Assembly (NCBI GenBank): GCA_003601775.1
Contig: PIYN01000013.1
Span: 1-34,807, forward strand
DNA length: 34,807 nt
Source of the DNA: Candidatus Bathyarchaeota archaeon
GTDB taxonomy: Archaea > Thermoproteota > Bathyarchaeia > TCS64 > PIYN01
Reading direction: 5' to 3'
The notes below the pieces were generated by a model. The model was not told the DNA's origin and did no database searches. It worked only from the letters and a program-made list of their open reading frames with translations. The position numbers were made by a program, and so were the translations under genes. This document shows, one piece after another, positions 30,233 through 34,807 of the stretch (within the stretch, counting starts at the first letter, position 1; each line of letters opens with the position of its first letter).

Positions 30233-31357
30233 ATGGAGGGATTAAATAGAGTAGTGATCTGCACGGGACAACCAGGGAGCGGGAGGGATGAGTACCTAAG
30301 GGAACTGAAGAAAAGGCAGGAATTCTTCTACTACCACCTCTTTGAGTACATCGTGGGGGAAGCGGGGAAGGAGGGATACATCCTTAACAAGCTAAACGTT
30401 CTGGATTTCTACGACAGTAAGCCAGAGAAGTTGGAGGAGTTTCGGGCAAGGGCCTTGAAGAGGATCATGGGAGAGATTAAGGAGCGAGGCGGCGTCCATG
30501 TCATCAGCACTCCTTATCACTTCGAATGGAAGGGGAAGTCTTACAGAGGATTGAAGGAGGAGGAGGTGAAAGTCTTGAACCCTGACCTCTTCCTCGTCGT
30601 CATGGATGATTTAGCCAGAGTGAGGGAGAGGCTGAGGGAGGATCCGCAGTGGAGAGAGCATCGTTTCACTCTCGTCGAGCTCGCCCAGTGGAGGAGGGAG
30701 GAGATCATGGGCGTCTACAAACTCTCTCATATCTTCACACCCTACAAGGAGTTCTATCTCGTTGCGAGAGAGCATGGCATGGACTTCCTGCGGGACCTCA
30801 TCTTCAACAGCCATAAGAAGAAAGTCTATCTAAGCCACCCCATCACGGGGGAGGGGGGTGAGTTCTTCAAGGGGGTAAGGCGTTTCGCCGAGACCCTCCA
30901 GCCCTACTACATTGTCTTCGACCCCTACATGATCAAGGATTGGGATATGGTCGAGACTTGGAGGAGGGTGCGGAACGAGGCGATGAGGGAGGGGAGGGAG
31001 GTCCCCGAGAAGATCAGGGTTACCATCGAATACGCCGACGGGTCGAGGGAGTACGAGCTGGATTCCTGGGATATAGAGGCGGCGATCAAGAACATCAGGG
31101 CCCAGATCATCGACATTGACTACAAGATCATCGAGAGCTGCTACTGCGTCGTCGTCTACCATCCTCGGGAGCGGATCTCCGCGGGGGTCGTCTGTGAGAT
31201 GGTCCAGGCGAAGGGGATGGCGAAGTTCGTCTACGCCTTCTACCCCTTCGAGCCGAGCCCCTTCTTCGAGTGGTACTCAACTAAGATCTTCCAAGACGAA
31301 GAAAGCCTCATCGAGTTCCTAAAGGGCATCTCAGAAAGGGAAGGCGTCTCACCATAA
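30233..31357 (+). CDS. P-loop-like plus nucleoside 2-deoxyribosyltransferase-like fusion
   Basis: A 374-residue, two-domain protein. The N-terminal half (1-190) looks like an adenylate-kinase-type P-loop fold, but the Walker A is GQPGSGRD (residues 13-20), where Lys is replaced by Arg and Ser/Thr by Asp, so ATP binding is uncertain. The C-terminal half (about 200-360) starts KKKVYLSHPITGEGG and contains DPYMIKDW, IDIDYKIIESC and GVVCEMVQAKGM, the pattern of the nucleoside 2-deoxyribosyltransferase-like superfamily. A nucleotide-related role is likely; the exact reaction is not clear. ATG 30233 lies after GGGGG and an AAATTAAATAAA TATA-like block. It is not in an evident operon. Confidence 0.7.
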   Translation: MEGLNRVVICTGQPGSGRDEYLRELKKRQEFFYYHLFEYIVGEAGKEGYILNKLNVLDFYDSKPEKLEEFRARALKRIMGEIKERGGVHVISTPYHFEWKGKSYRGLKEEEVKVLNPDLFLVVMDDLARVRERLREDPQWREHRFTLVELAQWRREEIMGVYKLSHIFTPYKEFYLVAREHGMDFLRDLIFNSHKKKVYLSHPITGEGGEFFKGVRRFAETLQPYYIVFDPYMIKDWDMVETWRRVRNEAMREGREVPEKIRVTIEYADGSREYELDSWDIEAAIKNIRAQIIDIDYKIIESCYCVVVYHPRERISAGVVCEMVQAKGMAKFVYAFYPFEPSPFFEWYSTKIFQDEESLIEFLKGISEREGVSP

Positions 31358-31398
31358 GAGCGGGGCCTTCAACCTCTTCAAATGGTTACCTGAACAGT

Positions 31399-31525
31399 CA
31401 AGGGACTCTTATTCCCTGATTTGGCAGTAGATGCCGCCAGAGGCGATGTAGTCATCTCTTTAACCGAGATGATCGCTGGCGCTTTGATGTTACAGGCGTC
31501 ATCAAAGTCGCAGAAGATTCTTTAA
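31399..31525 (+). other. Structured intergenic stretch with three hairpins and a 34-codon frame
   Basis: Between 31358 and 31557 are AGGGA/TCCCT (31400-31415), a stem GCGAT plus CATCTC with GAGATG plus ATCGC around a TTTAACC loop (31443-31477), and CTTTGATG (31482-31489)/CATCAAAG (31500-31507). The same stretch also carries an open frame from TTG 31421 to TAA 31525 (34 residues, MAVDAARGDVVISLTEMIAG...). Which of the two matters is unclear. It precedes the AIM24 gene by about 30 nt and could be its leader, a small RNA, or a gene remnant. Confidence 0.4.
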
Positions 31526-31557
31526 AGAAGAGGAGAAGTAGATAAAAGGAGGTAATT

Positions 31558-32232
31558 GTGTTGAAGTGGGAAGTGGAGTACAGCCCTGCCTACTCTCTGC
31601 TTAAGGTTCAGTTGGAGCCAGGGGAGGAGCTGACATCCGAGGCGGGAGCCATGGTCCTCTTCAGGGGGAACCTCGAGATCAAGACGCATACGGGCGGGGG
31701 TCTCCTGAAAGGCCTGCTCAGGGGGATCGCAGGCACAGAGGCAGTCTTCCTCAACACCTATAGGGCCAAGAGCCTGGCAGAGGTCCTGCTGGCTCCGAGC
31801 CTACCGGGGGACATAGCCTACATACCCCTCGAGGATGGCTCCTACGTGGTCCAGGACAGCGCCTACCTGGCTCATATCGGTGACGTAGATGTAGAGGTGG
31901 CCTGGCGAGGGCTGAAGGGGGTCCTCGCGGAGGGGGAACTCGTATGGCTCAGGCTGAGGGGCAGGGGAGGGGCTTGGGTCAACTCCTATGGGGCGATGGG
32001 GAAGATGGAGCTTAAGGCAGGGGAGAGAGTGACCTTAGATAACATGCACTTCGTGGCCTTGAACGAGGAGACCAAGTGGAGGATCAGGAAGTTCGGGGGG
32101 TGGAAGACCTTCCTCCTGGGAGGGGAGGGTTTGGTGGTGGAGGTGGAGGGCCCGGGAACCCTTTTCTACCAGACAAGGATACTGCCGCCCTTCGCCAGAC
32201 TACTGAAGAAGTTCATACCCTCGAGGAAGTAA
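31558..32232 (+). CDS. AIM24/TIGR00266 family protein
   Basis: A 224-residue protein of the AIM24-like beta-roll fold: EVEYSPAYSLLKVQLEPGEELTSEAGAMV, IKTHTGGGLLKGLLRGIAGTEAVFLNTY, DSAYLAHIGDVDVEVAWRGLKG, and VALNEETKWRI with a later GGEGLVVEVEGPGTLFYQTR. The bacterial and archaeal family has no assigned function; a mitochondrial homologue affects membrane organisation. The GTG start has a good AGGAGGT five bases upstream. It is an independent gene with a structured stretch before it and the beta-propeller operon about 140 nt after it. Confidence 0.9.
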   Translation: MLKWEVEYSPAYSLLKVQLEPGEELTSEAGAMVLFRGNLEIKTHTGGGLLKGLLRGIAGTEAVFLNTYRAKSLAEVLLAPSLPGDIAYIPLEDGSYVVQDSAYLAHIGDVDVEVAWRGLKGVLAEGELVWLRLRGRGGAWVNSYGAMGKMELKAGERVTLDNMHFVALNEETKWRIRKFGGWKTFLLGGEGLVVEVEGPGTLFYQTRILPPFARLLKKFIPSRK

Positions 32233-32296
32233 GTGCCTAAGGCCTCTTCTTCATTAGAAGATGGAGGAGGTCTTCCCCGATTTCTTTTGTTAGGAG

Positions 32297-32325
32297 CGTT
32301 CAAATTATTTGAACGGGCGTTCAAA
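32297..32325. promoter_or_regulatory. Palindromic operator candidate with a third half-site
   Basis: CGTTCAAATTATTTGAACG (32297-32315) is a perfect 9-bp-arm palindrome around one T. A further CGTTCAAA follows at 32318-32325 in direct orientation with the left arm, two bases away. The block lies about 45-75 nt before the ATG at 32371, directly upstream of an AGTATTAAGT TATA-like box (32331-32340). This is the layout of a repressor or activator site. Confidence 0.7.
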
Positions 32326-32370
32326 AACGTAGTATTAAGTAGCGAGGGAGGAGTTCATTAATCGAGCAGA

Positions 32371-34266
32371 ATGGGGTATCCCAGGCCATATCTCAGTAAG
32401 AGGAGACTGCTCTCCTATGCCATAGTGGCCCTAGTGATGGGGGGCGTCTTAGGCGGCGTCCTATGGAACATCGGTGGAGTCTACTTCCCCAAGCCGTCTC
32501 TGGGGAGATTCTCCTCCTACCAAGAACTGGTGGCCTTCCTGAAGAGGGAGCCGGAGGCTCCGAGGTCCCTCTTTGAGAGGCTCCGATCGGGTTTCACAAT
32601 CATATGGGGATTCTCGATACGGGGTAGTTTTAGTACTTATGCTTCTGAAACAGCCTCTGGAGAAGCCCCAGAATTCTCAGCGAATATCCAATTCTCAGCG
32701 ACTAATATCCAAGTGGCGGGGGTTGACGAGGCCGATATCGTGAAGACCGATGGGAGGTACCTATACCTCGTCTCGGGCTCAGCGCTCTATATCCTACGGG
32801 CTTATCCTCCTGAGGAGGCTGAGGTGTTATCGAGATTAGAGCTGAGCGGAGCGATCGCCGGGATCTTTGTGAATGATGATAAACTGGTCGTCTTCCAAGA
32901 GGACTCAGGCCTCTACAGCCCCGGTGGCTCCTATAGGATCTATGCCCCCTTCTCTATCCTGGTCTACGACCTCTCAGATAGGTCCCGCCCCCTCTTGGAA
33001 AGAAATGTGACGATCGATGGCTACTACTTCAACTCGAGGATGATCGGCGACTACGTCTATGTCGTGGTAAACAAGCCGGCTCGCCTCATCAACGATAGTG
33101 TCGTGTCTCTTCCAGTGTTCTACTCAGATGGCAACAAGAGGGAGGTAGAGGCCACAAGCATCTACTACATCAATCTGACAGACTACTGCTACTCCTTCAC
33201 GAGCATCATCGCCGTAAACGTCCAAGACTCTCTTGAAGAGCCTACGGTCGAGACCTTCCTCCTGGGATGCACCTCATGCCTCTACGTCTCAAGGGAGAAC
33301 CTCTACCTCGTCTCACCGTCCCGCCAGACCTCCGCCACCAGCATCTACAAGCTCAGGATAGAGGGGAGGAACATCGACTGGGTCGCGAATGGGACCGTCC
33401 CGGGATACGTCCTAAATCAGTTCTCCATGGATGAGCATGACGGCTACTTCAGGATAGCGACCACAACGGGTCATGTCGCGAGGAGGCAGGGGGAGGCCTC
33501 ATCTAAGAACCATGTATATGTCCTTGACGGGGAGCTGAACATCGTCGGGAAGTTAGAGGACCTCGCACCTGGGGAACGTATCCACTCCGCGAGGTTTATG
33601 GGGGACAGGTGCTACCTCGTGACCTTCAGGAAGGTGGACCCCCTCTTTGTGATCGACTTGGAGGACCCTGAGAACCCCCGGGTTCTGGGTAAGCTGAAGA
33701 TCCCAGGCTACTCCGATTACCTACACCCCTATGATGAGACCCACCTCATAGGCGTGGGGAAGGAGACTGTCCCGGCGGAGGAGGGGGACTTCTCCTGGTA
33801 TCAGGGGGTGAAGATCTCCCTCTTCGATGTCAGCAACGTCTCAAGCCCCAGGGAAGTCAGCAAGGTGGTCATCGGCGACAGGGGGACGGATACTCCCGTC
33901 CTCCGAGACCACAAGGCCTTCCTCTTCAGCAGGTCGAAACACCTCCTCGTCCTGCCAATTCTACTCGCGGAGATAGACCCGGAGAAGTACTCCGGCGAGA
34001 TCCCACCCTACGCCCAAGGCGACTACGTCTTCCAGGGCGCCTACATATTCAACATAACCCTGGATGAGGGACTCGTGCTCAGGGGCAGGATCACCCACCT
34101 GGAGAACAACACGGATCTATTGAAGAGCGGGTACTACTTCTCCTCCCCCTACTCCGTGAAGAGGGCGCTGTACATAGGCAACATCCTTTACACCATCTCA
34201 GACAGGATGGTGAAGATGAACAGCCTGGAGGACCTGAAAGAGATCGGCGCCGTGGAGCTCCCCTAA
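32371..34266 (+). CDS. Secreted beta-propeller domain protein (PF09826 type)
   Basis: A 631-residue protein with one N-terminal TM anchor or signal (LSYAIVALVMGGVLGGVLWNI) and the Beta_propel signature NIQVAGVDEADIVKTDGRYLYLVSG at about residues 110-134, then many blade-like repeats (YLVSGSALYILRAYP, LVVFQEDSGLYSPG, YVVVNKP, YLVTFRKVDPLFVIDLEDPENPRVLGKLKIPGYSDYLHPYDETHLIGVG). Such proteins are extracellular; the binding partner is unknown. It begins just after the palindromic operator and precedes a winged-helix membrane gene by 18 nt, so it is probably the regulated product of that pair. Confidence 0.9.
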   Translation: MGYPRPYLSKRRLLSYAIVALVMGGVLGGVLWNIGGVYFPKPSLGRFSSYQELVAFLKREPEAPRSLFERLRSGFTIIWGFSIRGSFSTYASETASGEAPEFSANIQFSATNIQVAGVDEADIVKTDGRYLYLVSGSALYILRAYPPEEAEVLSRLELSGAIAGIFVNDDKLVVFQEDSGLYSPGGSYRIYAPFSILVYDLSDRSRPLLERNVTIDGYYFNSRMIGDYVYVVVNKPARLINDSVVSLPVFYSDGNKREVEATSIYYINLTDYCYSFTSIIAVNVQDSLEEPTVETFLLGCTSCLYVSRENLYLVSPSRQTSATSIYKLRIEGRNIDWVANGTVPGYVLNQFSMDEHDGYFRIATTTGHVARRQGEASSKNHVYVLDGELNIVGKLEDLAPGERIHSARFMGDRCYLVTFRKVDPLFVIDLEDPENPRVLGKLKIPGYSDYLHPYDETHLIGVGKETVPAEEGDFSWYQGVKISLFDVSNVSSPREVSKVVIGDRGTDTPVLRDHKAFLFSRSKHLLVLPILLAEIDPEKYSGEIPPYAQGDYVFQGAYIFNITLDEGLVLRGRITHLENNTDLLKSGYYFSSPYSVKRALYIGNILYTISDRMVKMNSLEDLKEIGAVELP

Positions 34267-34284
34267 AACCCCTTATAAGCTTAA

Positions 34285-34740
34285 ATGGATAACAGGATTC
34301 CTGGAGGGCTCTCCTTCAAGATGCCGGGTTCAAGGAGGATATCAGGGACCACCTGGGAGGTCTACCTCTACATCCTCACCTCAGAGAGACCCCAGGGGGT
34401 CAGGGAGATCTGGAGGGCCCTAAATCTCTCCAGCCCCAGCCTGGCGCAGTACCACGTGAACAAGCTCCTGGATCTGGGTCTCATCGAGGCTACCTCCGAG
34501 GGGAAGTATCGGGCGAATGAGAGCGAGCGGATGGATGTGCTGAGGAGCTTCGTCCTTCTAAGAGGAAGGCTCATCCCCAGGCTCGTCTTCTACGGCGCCC
34601 TCCTCCTCGGCATCTTCCTCGCATACATCCTCTTCTGGCCCTTCAGATGGGACTTCCGCGACCTCGTCGTCTCCCTCTTCAGCATCTCCGCCTTCTTCTT
34701 CGAGGCCTACAACCAGTACAGGGGCTTGGTAGGGAAATAG
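34285..34740 (+). CDS. Winged-helix protein with two C-terminal TM helices
   Basis: A 151-residue protein: residues about 15-90 are an ArsR/MarR-like winged helix (GTTWEVYLYILTSERPQGVREIWRALNLSSPSLAQYHVNKLLDLGLIEATSEGKYRA), followed by two TM helices (LVFYGALLLGIFLAYILFW and LVVSLFSISAFFFEAY). It is membrane-tethered and would bind DNA on the cytoplasmic side. It is cotranscribed with the beta-propeller gene 18 nt upstream, so binding to the palindrome at 32297 is an attractive inference. It ends TAG TAA. Confidence 0.85.
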   Translation: MDNRIPGGLSFKMPGSRRISGTTWEVYLYILTSERPQGVREIWRALNLSSPSLAQYHVNKLLDLGLIEATSEGKYRANESERMDVLRSFVLLRGRLIPRLVFYGALLLGIFLAYILFWPFRWDFRDLVVSLFSISAFFFEAYNQYRGLVGK

Positions 34741-34761
34741 TAAGGCTTGGAAACGGGGCTC

Positions 34762-34807
34762 TCACAAGCATTCCTCCAGCAGCCTGCCATAGCCGAAGAC
34801 CCTCTCT
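34762..34807 (-). CDS. 3' end of an unidentified gene (partial)
   Basis: The minus strand contains a short open frame from the right edge ending at TGA (34764-34762), coding ERVFGYGRLLEECL. It reads like a natural C-terminus and is convergent with the winged-helix gene. Too short to name. Confidence 0.35.
   Translation of the reverse strand, partial: ERVFGYGRLLEECL

Noticed and set aside
1-34807. General recoding of TAG as pyrrolysine
   Set aside because: Several conserved genes (map, pth2, aspS) stop at TAG exactly at the family C-terminus, so TAG is a normal stop. Only the methyltransferase needs an explanation.
1-34807. CRISPR array, insertion sequence, integrase or attachment site
   Set aside because: No regularly spaced direct repeats, transposase or recombinase motifs, or terminal inverted repeats were seen. 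The AT-rich locus at 19.7-30.1 kb has no visible mobile-element boundary genes.

Overview
This looks like chromosomal DNA from a thermophilic archaeon, most likely from the TACK (Thermoproteota-like) side of the tree. The basis is Alba, ribosomal protein L40e, deoxyhypusine synthase, type II methionine aminopeptidase, archaeal AspRS, Pth2, DUF1512, a crenarchaeal-style proteasome beta subunit, an unlinked 5S rRNA gene, CCA-encoding tRNAs with introns, many TATA boxes 25-30 nt from start codons (leaderless mRNAs), and frequent GTG and TTG starts. Genus or phylum cannot be fixed from the window. TGA, TAA and TAG are all used as terminal stops.

Layout. 1-1.2 kb: end of an unknown gene, a coiled-coil gene pair, 5S rRNA and a broken ASCH-domain gene. 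1.2-1.4 kb: tRNA-Trp with intron material carrying a guide-like segment. 1.5-5.4 kb: UspA, methionine aminopeptidase, a DUF1512/zinc-ribbon membrane operon, and a methyltransferase reading frame interrupted by two in-frame TAG codons. 5.5-9.5 kb: N-acyl-D-amino-acid deacylase, HPP membrane protein, PfkB kinase and two small proteins. 9.5-12.5 kb: gcvT-gcvH, tRNA-Leu, deoxyhypusine synthase. 12.5-19.6 kb: small membrane or secreted proteins, then information-processing genes (pth2, aspS, NusA-like, alba, L40e, proteasome beta, rtcA with a G-tract frameshift) and a DUF6899-like protein.

19.7-30.1 kb is the most distinctive part. It is visibly more AT-rich than its flanks and encodes a cell-surface locus: a COG1840-type ABC importer (anchored binding protein, fused double permease, ATPase). 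Its ATPase gene overlaps by ATGA with the gene of an exported metallophosphoesterase. A second, paralogous phosphoesterase with a damaged metal site lies just downstream, and a divergent gene encodes an exported coiled-coil surface protein. I infer an organophosphate capture, dephosphorylation and import system, with one active and one possibly non-catalytic phosphoesterase.

30.2-34.8 kb: a degenerate-P-loop/deoxyribosyltransferase-like fusion, a structured intergenic stretch, an AIM24/TIGR00266 protein, then a secreted beta-propeller protein followed by a membrane-anchored winged-helix protein. That last pair sits behind a 19-bp palindrome that is a good operator candidate.

Several genes (coiled-coil pair, ASCH gene, a small membrane protein, rtcA) appear frame-broken at or next to runs of G/C. 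This could be assembly error or true decay, and reads would settle it.
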